Positions 29,924 through 40,881 of a DNA stretch of 64,000 bases are shown here, piece by piece. The translations under genes were made by a program, and so were the position numbers. The stretch is from Marivita hallyeonensis. Lineage in GTDB: Bacteria > Pseudomonadota > Alphaproteobacteria > Rhodobacterales > Rhodobacteraceae. The stretch's first letter is position 1. Every line of letters begins with the position of its first letter. The notes beneath the pieces are model-generated. The model was given only the letters and a program-made list of their open reading frames with translations, was not told where the DNA came from and did not search any database. Location of the stretch: positions 434,001 to 498,000 of the forward strand of contig NZ_FQXC01000004.1 of NCBI RefSeq assembly GCF_900129875.1, read 5' to 3'.

Positions 29924-29971
29924 GTGAGGGCGCTGCCCTCACACTCCCGGGATATTTCGAAACCAGAGAAG
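29924..29971 (+). repeat. Hairpin-plus-tail repeat, copy 1
   Basis: An 8-bp perfect stem (GTGAGGGC / GCCCTCAC, loop GCT) is followed by a 29-nt tail starting ACTCCCGGGATATTT and ending ACCAGAGAAG. The second copy at 63287-63334 shares the stem-loop geometry and 24 of the 29 tail bases. Another 8-bp inverted repeat (GAAGTGAG / CTCACTTC, 29968-29975 and 29997-30004) overlaps the tail's end. Confidence 0.7.
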
Positions 29972-30047
29972 TGAGGACCGCTGGCGCTTCGCGTTGCTCA
30001 CTTCGCCCTTGGCTCAGCGGTTTGTCAGATCGTCAGATGTGACAAGA

Positions 30048-30077
30048 AAAAGGGCGCCCTCCGTGGGGCGCCCTTTT
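30048..30077. terminator. Bidirectional rho-independent terminator
   Basis: A 12-bp stem (AAAAGGGCGCCC / GGGCGCCCTTTT) with a 6-nt loop lies between prpE (plus) and the Do protease gene (minus). A-run and T-run are part of the stem, so it works in both directions. Confidence 0.85.
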
Positions 30078-30102
30078 GGTTCGTGATCTCTTTGGTAGAG
30101 CT

Positions 30103-31569
30103 TTATTCGTTTTCTGCGATGGTCAACGCCACGAAGCGCGGGTCGCCGGAACGGCGGACGAGAAGGAGGATGGACTTGCGCCCCGCCTCGGATGCCTCTT
30201 CGATCCGTTCCTGCAGATCGCTGAGCGACGCCACCTGAGCCTGACCCGCTTCGGTGATCACGTCCCCGGCGCGCAGGCCTTTTTCGAATGCCTCCGACGT
30301 TTCGTCGACATCCATCACCGCCAGACCACGCGCCGAGTCCGGCAGTTCGAGCTGCTCACGGATCTCGTCACTGAGCGGGCTGAGGGTAAGACCCATCAGG
30401 TCCATGGACATCGGCTCGTCGTCATCTTCCACCGGTTGCGATGCGGGTACCGCGCCTTCGGCTTCCTCGCGACGGCCCAGAGTTACGAGCAGCGTCTGGG
30501 TTTCCCCGTTGCGGTTGACGACCACGCGCACGGCTTTGCCGACTTCGGTGTTGCCAACCTGACGAACGAGGCCACGGGTGTCTTCCACCTCGCGCCCATC
30601 GAAGCTTACGATCACGTCACCGGCTTCCATGCCGGCTTCCATCGCAGGGCCTTCGGGGACGTCGGAGACCAGCGCACCTTTGGCTTCTTCAAGGCCCAGC
30701 GCGTCGGCCACGTCTTCGGTCACATCCTGGATACGGACGCCGAGCCAGCCACGGCGGGTTTCACCGAATTCCTGAAGCTGATCGACCACGCGGACAACAA
30801 CGTTCGACGCCATCGAGAAACCGATGCCGATCGACCCGCCATTGGGCGACAGGATCGCGGTGTTCACGCCGATCACCTCGCCACCCATGTTGAACAGGGG
30901 GCCACCCGAGTTGCCGCGGTTGATCGCCGCGTCGGTCTGGATGTAGTCGTCATATGTGCCGCTGAGCGCGCGGTTGCGGGCCGACACGATCCCAGCAGAG
31001 ACCGAGAAGCCCTGCCCCAGCGGGTTGCCCATCGCCATGACCCAGTCACCAACGCGGGCGGTATCACTGTCGCCGAACGTGACGTATTTCAGCGGGGTTT
31101 CGCTTTCCACTTTCAGCAGCGCGATATCCGTGTTGGGGTCCGTGCCGACGATTTCCGCGGGAAGTTCAAAGCCTTCGAAAAACTCGATCAGGATTTCGTC
31201 AGCGCCTTCGATGACGTGATTGTTTGTCACGATGAAGCCGTCTTCGGAAATCACGAAGCCCGATCCAAGCGCGCTTGAGCGGCGCGGACGGTCGCCCTGG
31301 CCGTTGCGATCCTGGAATTCGCGGAAGAAATCCTCGAACGGGGAACCTTCGGGCACGATGCCTTGCGGGCCGGTACGGCCTGCGACGGTGGTTGAGGTTG
31401 TAATGTTCACAACCGCGGGGCTGATCTGATCGGCAAGATCCGCGAAGCTTTCACGTGCCTGCGCCACCAGCGATTGAGCGAGAATGAGGAAAATCGACAA
31501 TGAGGTCAGCCAGAAAAGCCGCAGCGGCGTGGCTCGATCCCGATCGATTGCGATTGCCTGTGAGGTCAA
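30103..31569 (-). CDS. Do-type periplasmic serine protease (DegP/DegQ family)
   Basis: A 488-residue HtrA protease degrading misfolded envelope proteins. A signal peptide or anchor spans residues 17-37. The catalytic triad is H118 (TNNHVIEG), D148 (NTDIALLK) and S221 (GNSGGPLF). Two PDZ domains follow at about 275-370 and 395-485, separated by an acidic linker. The start is read as TTG at 31567-31569 because AAGGAG lies six bases before it; upstream ATGs lack such a signal. It is downstream of hflK-hflC-DUF2065 on the same strand, linking it to membrane protein quality control. Confidence 0.93.
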   Translation of the reverse strand: MTSQAIAIDRDRATPLRLFWLTSLSIFLILAQSLVAQARESFADLADQISPAVVNITTSTTVAGRTGPQGIVPEGSPFEDFFREFQDRNGQGDRPRRSSALGSGFVISEDGFIVTNNHVIEGADEILIEFFEGFELPAEIVGTDPNTDIALLKVESETPLKYVTFGDSDTARVGDWVMAMGNPLGQGFSVSAGIVSARNRALSGTYDDYIQTDAAINRGNSGGPLFNMGGEVIGVNTAILSPNGGSIGIGFSMASNVVVRVVDQLQEFGETRRGWLGVRIQDVTEDVADALGLEEAKGALVSDVPEGPAMEAGMEAGDVIVSFDGREVEDTRGLVRQVGNTEVGKAVRVVVNRNGETQTLLVTLGRREEAEGAVPASQPVEDDDEPMSMDLMGLTLSPLSDEIREQLELPDSARGLAVMDVDETSEAFEKGLRAGDVITEAGQAQVASLSDLQERIEEASEAGRKSILLLVRRSGDPRFVALTIAENE

Positions 31570-31723
31570 GGGAAACTCCTTCGTGTTGGGTGTCGGGTGC
31601 ATCGCCGACCACCTGCCTTGCATGTCCACAATGTAGGTGCGCGATCGCAACACGCAAATAGGAAAACCCCTGCTCAACCGCTTGTGAGTTGATTGTGACG
31701 TCAGGCAGCAGGGGGACGGTTTG

Positions 31724-31915
31724 TTAAAAGCTGTTTATTATCCAAAGCATGGCCACGCCCGCGGCAATGGACGACACACCGATCAAGCGACGCATATCCA
31801 GTGGCATCATGCGCATCGCCTCAAGCATGCGTTCAATAAGCGAAGGGGCCAGCGCGTAGGCCAGCCCCTCGATAATCAGAACAAGGGCAATCCCCAAAAG
31901 GATCGTTTCGATCAA
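31724..31915 (-). CDS. DUF2065 family small membrane protein
   Basis: A 63-residue protein with two hydrophobic segments (residues 3-25 and 43-62) and the family motif LIIEGLAYALAP. DUF2065 genes regularly follow hflC, as here, where the start overlaps the hflC stop by four bases. The role is unknown, but coupling to the HflKC complex is likely. Confidence 0.85.
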   Translation of the reverse strand: MIETILLGIALVLIIEGLAYALAPSLIERMLEAMRMMPLDMRRLIGVSSIAAGVAMLWIINSF

Positions 31916-32898
31916 TTGCCGGCCCCTGCGCCAGTGTCGGTTTCGCTTTCCGTCTGGATCGCCGTGCTTTCGGCACCCGGTGCCTCGGGGATCGCGATGC
32001 GGGCGGCGTCTTCTGCCGAGATCCCGCCGCCCTGACCAACAGCGGAGTCAAAGTAATTGAAGAACTCGCTGTCCGGCGCCATGACGAAGGTCGAATTCTC
32101 GCCCTGCAGTGCCCGCTGATAGGCGGTCAGAGAGCGATAGAATTCAAAGAATTCCGCGTCCTGGCTGAAAGCATTGGCAAAGATGTTGTTCCGGCGAGCG
32201 TCAGCCTCACCGCGAATGATCTCGGCCTGGCGGTTGGCGTCTGAGACAAGCTCGACCACCGTACGATCCGCCTGAGCACGAACACGTTGCGCCGCTTCGT
32301 TACCACGTGCGCGTTCGTCGGTCGCTTCACGCTCACGCTCGGCTCGCATCCGGTCGAAGGTGGCGTCGAGGTTTTCCGCCGGAAGGTCGGTGCGCTTGAG
32401 GCGCACGTCGATAATTTCGATCCCGAGCGCGCGGGCCTCCTGAATAGCACCGTTGCGAATGCGCAGCATCAGCGCGGCGCGGTCCGAACTCAGGATATCG
32501 TTCGACGACACCGAACCAAGGATTTCCCGGGTTTCGGCGCGCAGGATCGAATCCAGACGGCTTTCTGCGGCAGGAATACCGCCAACACCGACGGCCTGAC
32601 GGAACTGTTCGACATTGACGATCCGGTAACGTGCGAAGGCGTCCACGACGAGACGGCGATCATCCAGAGGCGTGATTTCCAACGGATCGATATCCCGGCT
32701 CAGGATGCGGTCGTCGTAGCGGACGACTTCCTGAATGAGCGGGATCTTGAACGCCAGACCGGGGTCCTCCTTGACCGACACCACGCGGCCGAACTGCAGC
32801 ACCAGCGCGTTTTCGCGTTCGTCCACAATGAAGATGGAGGACAGCAAGCCCGCGATCGCAAGGACAACGACGGGCAAAAGGTACGTTGTTTTACGCAT
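31912..32898 (-). CDS. hflC: HflC, subunit of the FtsH-regulating membrane complex
   Basis: A 328-residue SPFH-domain protein with one N-terminal transmembrane segment (residues 5-25), then the SPFH domain (FIVDERENALVLQFGRVV at about 23-40) and a long helical part at 190-280 rich in Arg/Glu/Ala. With HflK it forms the large periplasmic-facing cage around the FtsH protease. The C-terminal Thr/Glu/Gly tail is longer than in E. coli. The start overlaps the hflK stop by one base. Confidence 0.94.
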   Translation of the reverse strand: MRKTTYLLPVVVLAIAGLLSSIFIVDERENALVLQFGRVVSVKEDPGLAFKIPLIQEVVRYDDRILSRDIDPLEITPLDDRRLVVDAFARYRIVNVEQFRQAVGVGGIPAAESRLDSILRAETREILGSVSSNDILSSDRAALMLRIRNGAIQEARALGIEIIDVRLKRTDLPAENLDATFDRMRAEREREATDERARGNEAAQRVRAQADRTVVELVSDANRQAEIIRGEADARRNNIFANAFSQDAEFFEFYRSLTAYQRALQGENSTFVMAPDSEFFNYFDSAVGQGGGISAEDAARIAIPEAPGAESTAIQTESETDTGAGAGN

Positions 32899-34058
32899 CA
32901 GTTCGTCCCTCCGGTGGGCGTATTGCGACGCAGCTCATTGAGCGGCAGATAGGGTACGACACCGCTGCCTCCGCCTTCGCTGCTTTCGTCGAGGATGATC
33001 TTGTCGACGCGGCCCAGAACCTCTTCCATCGTTTCGAGGTAAAGGCGCTTACGGGTCACTTCCGGCGCGTTGCGGTATTCGCCAAGAACGGCAAGGAAAC
33101 GGCTGGCTTCACCTTCCGCTTCGTTCACGACGCGGGCGCGATACCCTTCGGCTTGCTCAAGCACCTGTGCCGCTTCACCGCGTGCCTCTGCGAGGACACG
33201 GTTTGCGTAGGCGTCCGCCACGTTCTGCAAGCGGTCGCGTTCCTGCTCGGCGGCCTGAACGTCGCGGAAGGCGGCGATCACCGGCTCGGGCGGGTCGGCC
33301 TTGTCAAAGTTCACACGGATGATGTTCACACCGGAATCGTAGCTGTCGAGCGTCGACTGGATCAGCTCCTGCAGGCGCGACGCGATTGCGCCACGGTCCC
33401 TGTTGAGGATCGGCGCGAGATCGGACTGCGCAATGATTTCACGCATTGCCGATTCACTCACGGCCCGGATGGTCGGCCGTGGGTCGCGCAGGTTAAACAG
33501 GAATTTCGCCGGATCGTTGATGTTCCAGACGACCTGGAAGTCGATATCCACGATGTTTTCATCGCCTGTCAACATCAGTCCCGCGTCAGACCCACGAGCG
33601 CCAACACCGATGTCTTCGGTCTGTTCGCGGGTCACCGGGATCACTTCGGCCGAGACGACCGGCCAAGGGGCGAAGTTCAGACCCGGGTTCCCGGTGGCGT
33701 AATATTCACCAAGGAAAAGTTCGACTGACTGTTCTTCCGGGCGAACGGTGTAAAAGCTGGCCATGCCCCAGAGGACGATGGCACCGATGACACCAAGACC
33801 GATCGTGCCGCGGGTGAACTTGAAGCCGTCGCCGCCACCGCCGCCGGATCCGTTCATCCCGCCATTGCCGCCGCGACCGCCCATTAGCACACGCAGGCGT
33901 TCCTGGCCCTTCTTCATCAACTCGTCAATTTCAGGAATTTGCGGTTGGCCGTCATCACCTGGACGCCGCCCGCCATTGTTGCCACCACGCGGGCGATCAT
34001 CACCACGGTCTCCACCGCCTCCGCCGCCGCCCCACGGGCCGCCACTGTTACCTGCCAT
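32898..34058 (-). CDS. hflK: HflK, subunit of the FtsH-regulating membrane complex
   Basis: A 386-residue SPFH protein. The first 85 residues are Gly/Arg/Asp-rich and disordered (GGPWGGGGGGGD), as in HflK. A transmembrane segment at about 87-107 and the SPFH domain (FYTVRPEEQSVELFLGEY) follow, then a helical region at 250-330. It heads the hflK-hflC-DUF2065 operon; the Do protease lies downstream. Confidence 0.94.
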   Translation of the reverse strand: MAGNSGGPWGGGGGGGDRGDDRPRGGNNGGRRPGDDGQPQIPEIDELMKKGQERLRVLMGGRGGNGGMNGSGGGGGDGFKFTRGTIGLGVIGAIVLWGMASFYTVRPEEQSVELFLGEYYATGNPGLNFAPWPVVSAEVIPVTREQTEDIGVGARGSDAGLMLTGDENIVDIDFQVVWNINDPAKFLFNLRDPRPTIRAVSESAMREIIAQSDLAPILNRDRGAIASRLQELIQSTLDSYDSGVNIIRVNFDKADPPEPVIAAFRDVQAAEQERDRLQNVADAYANRVLAEARGEAAQVLEQAEGYRARVVNEAEGEASRFLAVLGEYRNAPEVTRKRLYLETMEEVLGRVDKIILDESSEGGGSGVVPYLPLNELRRNTPTGGTN

Positions 34059-34130
34059 CTGGTCTTTTCCCCTCTCGGAAGTCTTACGTCTTTAATGTCT
34101 GTCTCTTACCTGTGCGCAATCGTCAGGAAT

Positions 34131-35570
34131 TCAAGCCGTCCGCATCGGTTTGCGCATGGTCACGATCTCTTCGGACATGGTCGGATGGACCGCAACCGTG
34201 CGATCGAAGTCTTCCTTCGTCGCGCCCATTTTTACCGCAATGCCAGCCATCTGGATCATTTCGCCGGCCCCGGGGGCCACGATATGGCAGCCAAGAACCC
34301 TGCGGCTTTCGGTACTGACGATCAATTTCATGAGAACACGATGCGGTTTTTCGGCGAACGCGGTCTGCATCGGGCGGAACGAGGTACAGTAGACCTCGAC
34401 CCCTTCTTGGTCACGGGCTTCTTCTTCAGTCATACCGACAGTGCCGAGCTCTGGCTGTGTGAACACCGCTGACGGGATCAGTTCATGATCTACAGGCGTC
34501 GGGTTGCCTTTGAATACCGTTTCCACAAAAGCCATGCCTTCGCGGATGGCGACGGGCGTCAGGTTGACCCGGTCCGTCACGTCGCCGATTGCGTAGATCG
34601 ACGGCACTTTGGTCTGGCTGTACTCGTCAACCTCGATCTCTCCGTTACGACCCAGCGTGACCCCGACCTCTTCGAGACCCATGTCTTCTGTGTTGGGTTT
34701 GCGACCGGTGGCGAAAAGTACCTGATCGAACACCTTGATCCGACCGTTGGTCGCCTTGACCTTCAGCGGGCCTTCTTTGGGCGCGTCTTCGGCGGGCTGG
34801 GCAAACTGCTTGGCCTCCATCGGCGCTTCCATCCCGTCGGTGTCTTCTCCCCGATAACGCTCCATCTCGACGATGTTGGACCCTGTGTGCAGATCGACGC
34901 CCATTTCGCGCATCGACTCGGCGATCAGTCCGCGCGCCTCATCGTCAAAGCCACGCAAGATCTGCGCGCCGCGATAGTACTGGGTCACTTCGACGCCAAG
35001 TCCCGCCAGAATGCAGGCGAATTCGCAGGCGATGTAGCCGCCACCGATGATGAGAATGGACTTCGGCAGGGTTTCCAGGTGGAAGATGTCATCCGATACG
35101 ATGCCCATATCGGCATTCGGCATATCGGGTCGCACCGGGCGACCACCTGTCGCGACGAGAATGTGCTTCGCGGTGTAGGTGTCCCCATTGGCCAGCTCGA
35201 CCGTATGCGCATCCTTGATCCGTGCGCGGGTGTCGAAGGTCTCGACCCCACTGCCGGACAAAAGGTTGCGGTAGATCTGTTCCAGCCGGTCCAACTCTTC
35301 GCGCATCCGGCCCGCGAATTTGTCCCAGGTGAAGCCGTAGTTCCGCAGGTCCCATCCGTAGGCCGTGGACTCGTCCGGGATCGTGGCATAGCTGCTGGCA
35401 AAGACCATGAGTTTCTTCGGGACGCAGCCGCGGATGACGCACGTGCCGCCGTAGCGATCATGTTCTGCCAGTGCGACCTTCGCTCCGGCCTCTCCCGCTG
35501 CGACGCGGGCGGCGCGAACTCCGCCTGACCCCCCGCCAATCACAAAGAGATCATAGTCGAATTCGCTCAT
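34131..35570 (-). CDS. gor: Glutathione-disulfide reductase
   Basis: A 479-residue FAD disulfide reductase. The FAD motif is FVIGGGSGGVRAARVA (9-24), the redox disulfide is C44/C49 in GGTCVIRGCVPKK, and the C-terminal catalytic base is in VAVHPTMSEE. It reduces oxidised glutathione with NADPH, which the pntAB pump could help supply. Compared with E. coli Gor there is an extra acidic stretch near residues 235-270 (GEDTDGMEAPMEAKQFA). A GAGGAA site precedes the chosen ATG; 27 more open codons lie upstream. Confidence 0.93.
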   Translation of the reverse strand: MSEFDYDLFVIGGGSGGVRAARVAAGEAGAKVALAEHDRYGGTCVIRGCVPKKLMVFASSYATIPDESTAYGWDLRNYGFTWDKFAGRMREELDRLEQIYRNLLSGSGVETFDTRARIKDAHTVELANGDTYTAKHILVATGGRPVRPDMPNADMGIVSDDIFHLETLPKSILIIGGGYIACEFACILAGLGVEVTQYYRGAQILRGFDDEARGLIAESMREMGVDLHTGSNIVEMERYRGEDTDGMEAPMEAKQFAQPAEDAPKEGPLKVKATNGRIKVFDQVLFATGRKPNTEDMGLEEVGVTLGRNGEIEVDEYSQTKVPSIYAIGDVTDRVNLTPVAIREGMAFVETVFKGNPTPVDHELIPSAVFTQPELGTVGMTEEEARDQEGVEVYCTSFRPMQTAFAEKPHRVLMKLIVSTESRRVLGCHIVAPGAGEMIQMAGIAVKMGATKEDFDRTVAVHPTMSEEIVTMRKPMRTA

Positions 35571-35707
35571 GGGTCGTTCCTCGTTTCGTCGGCGCAGGTA
35601 TTTCACAGCGTCGCCCGGATGACCAGAGAACGTTGGCACCCAACGCACCAAGATTGCGCGACAGGCGTTTCGCGCCTAGCGTTTCGGGATACAGGGGAGG
35701 CCCGCAT

Positions 35708-36991
35708 ATGAGACGCGACCGGTACGACAATCCGCTATCGACCCAGTCCGATGCGGCGCGGGATCACTACATTCGCGCGGTTGATCTGCTTCTCGGCGGG
35801 CACGCGGGCATTTCAGCGGCGTTTCAAAGCGCGGTTGATGCCGATCCGGAGTTCGCTCTGGCACATGTGGGTCTGGCACGTGGGCTTCAGTTCGAGGGCA
35901 AGATGGCGGATGCAAAGGCCGCCATGTCCGCTGCCGCAGCAACCAAAGGCCCGCGCACCGATCGCGAAGACAGCCATCTTGCGGTATTCGACCTGCTCAT
36001 CTCGGGCAGGACGGCCGAGGCTTACGCCGCGATCCGTACGCATGTCACCGAGCATCCGCGAGACGCATTGGTCGCGCAGACCTGCTCGTCCGTCTTCGGG
36101 CTGATCGGGTTTTCGGGCAAGCCCGGACGCGAACCGGAGATCCTGGCCTACACCACATCTTTATTGCCGCATTACGGCGAAGATTGGTGGTGCCTGAGCC
36201 AGCACGCCTTCGCGCTGTGCGAAAACGGCAATCAGGACGCGGCGACGACCTATATCGACCGGTCTCTGGCGCTGAATGCGCGCAACGCCAATGGCGCCCA
36301 TGTGCGCAGCCACATCTATTACGAAAGCGGCGCGCCGGAGCTTGGGATTGCCTACCTCACCGATTGGCTGAAGCCCTATGATCGCGCCGGGTATTTGCAC
36401 GGGCATCTGTCCTGGCACGCCGCGTTGTGGTCGCTGGAACAAGGTGATGTGGACACGATGTGGCAGCGGATCGAGACGGATATCCTTCCGGACGTGTCGC
36501 AAGGTCTGCCGATCAACGTGCTGACGGACACGGCGTCGATCCTGTATCGGGCCGAATTGGCAGGCGTGTCTGTCCCGCGTGAGATATGGATCGCAATCAG
36601 CCGCTATGCCTCACGCTTTTTTCCGACGACAGGGATCGGATTTGTCGACATCCACGCCGCGCTTGCGCATGCGATGGCAGACGATGCGGATGCTCTGATG
36701 CGCATTGTGTCGGAGCCGAACCCGGTGACGGGCGATCTGGTAACACCCGTGGCGGAAGCCTACCGTGCTTTTGCAGCGCAAGACTGGGCTTTGGGAACAG
36801 AGCTACTGGTGTCGGCCATGGGAGATCATGCGCGCCTTGGCGGAAGCCGGGCCCAGCGCGATTTGCTTGAATTCTCGCTTTTGGGTGCCCTTCTGAAGCA
36901 AGGCAAGGAGGACGAAGCCAGGCGCCTTTTGGCCCTGCGGCGGCCGGGTCTTGTCGGCACGCACGCCGTGCACGGACTGGCCGCACATTGA
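35708..36991 (+). CDS. TTC38-like tetratricopeptide repeat protein
   Basis: A 427-residue soluble protein made of TPR-like helical repeats, similar in style to the TTC38 family (YDNPLSTQSDAARDHYIRAVDLLL at the N-terminus; LVAQTCSSVFGLIGFSGKPGR in the middle; NGAHVRSHIYYESG-PE repeats). No catalytic motif is known for the family. GGGGAGG lies just upstream of the ATG. It is divergent from gor and nearly overlaps the GNAT gene downstream. Confidence 0.82.
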   Translation: MRRDRYDNPLSTQSDAARDHYIRAVDLLLGGHAGISAAFQSAVDADPEFALAHVGLARGLQFEGKMADAKAAMSAAAATKGPRTDREDSHLAVFDLLISGRTAEAYAAIRTHVTEHPRDALVAQTCSSVFGLIGFSGKPGREPEILAYTTSLLPHYGEDWWCLSQHAFALCENGNQDAATTYIDRSLALNARNANGAHVRSHIYYESGAPELGIAYLTDWLKPYDRAGYLHGHLSWHAALWSLEQGDVDTMWQRIETDILPDVSQGLPINVLTDTASILYRAELAGVSVPREIWIAISRYASRFFPTTGIGFVDIHAALAHAMADDADALMRIVSEPNPVTGDLVTPVAEAYRAFAAQDWALGTELLVSAMGDHARLGGSRAQRDLLEFSLLGALLKQGKEDEARRLLALRRPGLVGTHAVHGLAAH

Positions 36992-36993
36992 GC

Positions 36994-37452
36994 ATGACGG
37001 ACACGGCAATTGTCCTGCGTCGCGCGTCGATGTCCGATCTGGAACAGATCAAGGTGTGCGCTGTCGCAGCCTATGCACCTTACATTCCAGCGATCGGTCG
37101 ACCGCCCGCCCCAATGGTCGCGGATTTCGCTGCGTTGATCGACCGGCAGTGCGTCGTGGTTGCCATGTCGGGACAGGACCTTGCGGGATTTGCTGTCTTC
37201 TTCCCGCGCGGTGCGGACATGTTCCTCGAAAACGTCGCCGTTGATCCGCGCTATACGGGACAGGGGCTTGGGCGGCGGTTGATCGAAGCCTGCGAAAGCG
37301 ACGCACGACGCGCGGGGTTGTCGCGCGTAACGCTGTATACCAACGAGAAGATGCTCGGGAACCTGACCCTATATCCCTATCTCGGGTATGCCGAGACCGA
37401 CCGGCGCACAGAGGACGGGTTCAACCGCGTTTACTTTGCAAAGGACCTTTGA
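36994..37452 (+). CDS. GNAT family N-acetyltransferase
   Basis: A 152-residue acetyltransferase. The acetyl-CoA loop is in VDPRYTGQGLGRRLIEACE (Q/R-x-x-G-x-G/A), with the preceding strand MFLENVAV and the late motif LYPYLGYAETDRR. Substrate unknown. It is placed directly after the TPR gene; a TTG at 36988 overlapping the previous stop is an alternative start. No clear ribosome-binding site is visible for either, which suggests coupling to the upstream gene. Confidence 0.85.
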   Translation: MTDTAIVLRRASMSDLEQIKVCAVAAYAPYIPAIGRPPAPMVADFAALIDRQCVVVAMSGQDLAGFAVFFPRGADMFLENVAVDPRYTGQGLGRRLIEACESDARRAGLSRVTLYTNEKMLGNLTLYPYLGYAETDRRTEDGFNRVYFAKDL

Positions 37453-37461
37453 TCCCGGCAG

Positions 37462-38244
37462 TCAGATGTCCGAGAACAGATTGTCGCTGTCGGCAAGGGT
37501 GATCCGGTCTTCGCTGACGGTCCCTTCATTGATATCGCGTATTTCGACGCGACCGTCGCTGAAGCCGATGATGACCTTGTCGCAGAGATCGATGAACAGA
37601 CCGTTTTCCACAACACCGGGCATCTGGTTCAGCGCCATGGCAAGTTGCCGCGCGTTGCCGATACGGCTGAGATGCAGATCGAGGATATAGTTGCCTTCGT
37701 CAGTGACGAATGGCTTTTCGCCGTTCATGCGAAGCGTGATCTTGCGGCCCATGACATCGGCGGAGACCAGCAGTTCCTCCACCAACATCTGCGTCGTGGT
37801 CCAGCCGAACGGGATCACTTCGATGGGAAGCGGAAACGCACCGAGGGTGCCGACCTCTTTGGCGGCATCGGCAATGATGACCACTTCCTCGCTCGCCGCA
37901 GCAACGATCTTTTCCTGCAAGAGCGCACCACCGCCGCCTTTGATCAGGTTCAATTCGCGGTCGAATTCGTCCGCCCCGTCGATGGTGATGTTGAGTGTCT
38001 TTGCCTCATCCAGCGTGATTACCTCGATCCCGACCTCGCGGGCGAGCGCGGCTGTGCGCGACGAAGTCGGCACACCTTTGATCCGCAAGCCGTTGTCACG
38101 CACCATGTCGCCCAGATGCCGCACCAGCCATGCCGCGGTCGAACCGGTGCCTAGACCGACGCGCATGCCGTCTTCGACCATTTCCGCAGCGCGTTTTGCG
38201 GCGACATACTTGGCTTTATCGATGGGCGACAATTCACCGGACAT
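37462..38244 (-). CDS. rpiA: Ribose-5-phosphate isomerase A
   Basis: A 260-residue enzyme interconverting ribose-5-phosphate and ribulose-5-phosphate in the pentose phosphate pathway. Motifs GLGTGSTAAWLV, DGADEFDRELNLIKGGGGALLQEK and IIADAAKEV are all present. The start MSGELSPIDKAK (38242-38244) has a CGGAG site; an ATG eight codons upstream is possible. Confidence 0.95.
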   Translation of the reverse strand: MSGELSPIDKAKYVAAKRAAEMVEDGMRVGLGTGSTAAWLVRHLGDMVRDNGLRIKGVPTSSRTAALAREVGIEVITLDEAKTLNITIDGADEFDRELNLIKGGGGALLQEKIVAAASEEVVIIADAAKEVGTLGAFPLPIEVIPFGWTTTQMLVEELLVSADVMGRKITLRMNGEKPFVTDEGNYILDLHLSRIGNARQLAMALNQMPGVVENGLFIDLCDKVIIGFSDGRVEIRDINEGTVSEDRITLADSDNLFSDI

Positions 38245-38381
38245 ATTGGTGGCTCCGTTGGCAGACATGGCAGCCTTATAGGGTGTCGGTTTTACAGGTG
38301 CGAGACCGAATCCGCCGCATCCCATCAAACGCTTTGGCTGCTCTGCCCATGGGCGGTGATTATGTACCCCAAGACACCCCG

Positions 38382-38585
38382 CTAATTGTCCGCGTGCGAG
38401 GCGCCTTTATCCGCCCGTTTTGATGTCTCTGGGTCCAGCGCGACAGGCGGCAAGTCACTGACCGTGATGGTTGGCACCTGAGGGAAGACCACCACATTCG
38501 CCGACACAAGATGGGGGACAAAGGCCCAGACGAGCACGGCCAGCGCTGCGGCGACCCATGCAAGCTTGTTGTAGCGTTCCGTCAT
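38382..38585 (-). CDS. Small single-pass membrane protein, unknown function
   Basis: A 67-residue frame with a hydrophobic segment at residues 8-28 (LAWVAAALAVLVWAFVPHL) and a polar, Pro-rich C-terminal half ending in charged residues. AAAGG lies upstream of the ATG. It is divergent from the GST gene. No family recognised. Confidence 0.5.
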   Translation of the reverse strand: MTERYNKLAWVAAALAVLVWAFVPHLVSANVVVFPQVPTITVSDLPPVALDPETSKRADKGASHADN

Positions 38586-38722
38586 CTGCGAGCCTTTCGA
38601 TCAATTGCGGGCCTGCAGCATCGGGCGCAGCAGTAAAAACCGGGTTAAGCGCATCGCTTTTTTGTGACGACGCGCCGTTTTCGCTGGTCTCGTTCGGGAC
38701 AACCGAGGCTACATGTCATTCC

Positions 38723-39415
38723 ATGAGCGGGTATATTCTTCACTACGCACCAGACAACGCGTCGCTGATCGTTCGGCTGGCGCTGGAAGAGCTTGGCGTG
38801 CCGTACCGCACCGCGCTGGTGGACCGCCGGTCAAAGGCGCAACGCAGCGCGGCGTATCTTGCGCTCAATCCCGCCGGGCGCATTCCGGTGCTTGAGACGC
38901 CGGACGGCCCGATATTCGAAACCGCTGCCATTTTACTTTGGTTGGCAGATCGTCATCGTAACGCTGCAGACCTTGCGCCGGAGACGAGCGATCCGCTCAG
39001 GGGTCGCTTGCTCAGCTGGTTATTCTACCTGTCGAACACTTTGCACGCAGACATGCGATTGCTGTTCTATCCTCCCGATCTGCCGGGCGACACGTTCCCC
39101 AAAAACCTTCATGAGCGCCTCGCGGATCACTTCGCCCTATTGAACGCCGAATGCGCGGCCGGAATCGTCATGGGAAGGGCGAATCCGATGATCTGTGATC
39201 TTTACCTTGCCGCCTTGCTACGGTGGCCCGCGCTCTATCCAACGGATGGGGATCGCGACTGGTTTGACTTGTCATGCTGGCCCGCGCTTCATGCACTTGC
39301 GCAGCGGATCGAGGCTCTTCCCTCTGCCATTGCCGTTGCCCAGGCGGAAGGGCTTGGTCCAACGCCATTTTCCAATCCTCAGCTCCCAAATCCGCCCGAA
39401 GGAAGCGCGCTTTAG
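38723..39415 (+). CDS. Glutathione S-transferase family protein
   Basis: A 230-residue GST. The thioredoxin-like domain (YILHYAPDNASLIVRLALEELGVPY) has a Ser-rich N-terminus in the catalytic position, the cis-Pro motif GRIPVLETPDGPIFETAAIL, and the all-helical C-terminal domain follows from residue 85. The chosen ATG gives the canonical start; the open frame upstream overlaps the small membrane gene. It ends two bases before sdaA, so both are likely one transcript. Confidence 0.88.
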   Translation: MSGYILHYAPDNASLIVRLALEELGVPYRTALVDRRSKAQRSAAYLALNPAGRIPVLETPDGPIFETAAILLWLADRHRNAADLAPETSDPLRGRLLSWLFYLSNTLHADMRLLFYPPDLPGDTFPKNLHERLADHFALLNAECAAGIVMGRANPMICDLYLAALLRWPALYPTDGDRDWFDLSCWPALHALAQRIEALPSAIAVAQAEGLGPTPFSNPQLPNPPEGSAL

Positions 39416-39417
39416 CC

Positions 39418-40791
<1,374 letters not shown>

Positions 40792-40881
40792 ACACTCGGC
40801 TGTTCAGGCGAAGAACCGCGCGCTGGCGCCCCCGTGAAGGAGAGCGTTGACAGCCCAGCACAACCAAGAGTAGCGTGTCGC

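Noticed and set aside
38471-38722. 84-codon N-terminal extension of the GST gene
   Set aside because: It overlaps the divergent small membrane gene and has no similarity to GSTs; the ATG at 38723 gives the canonical start.
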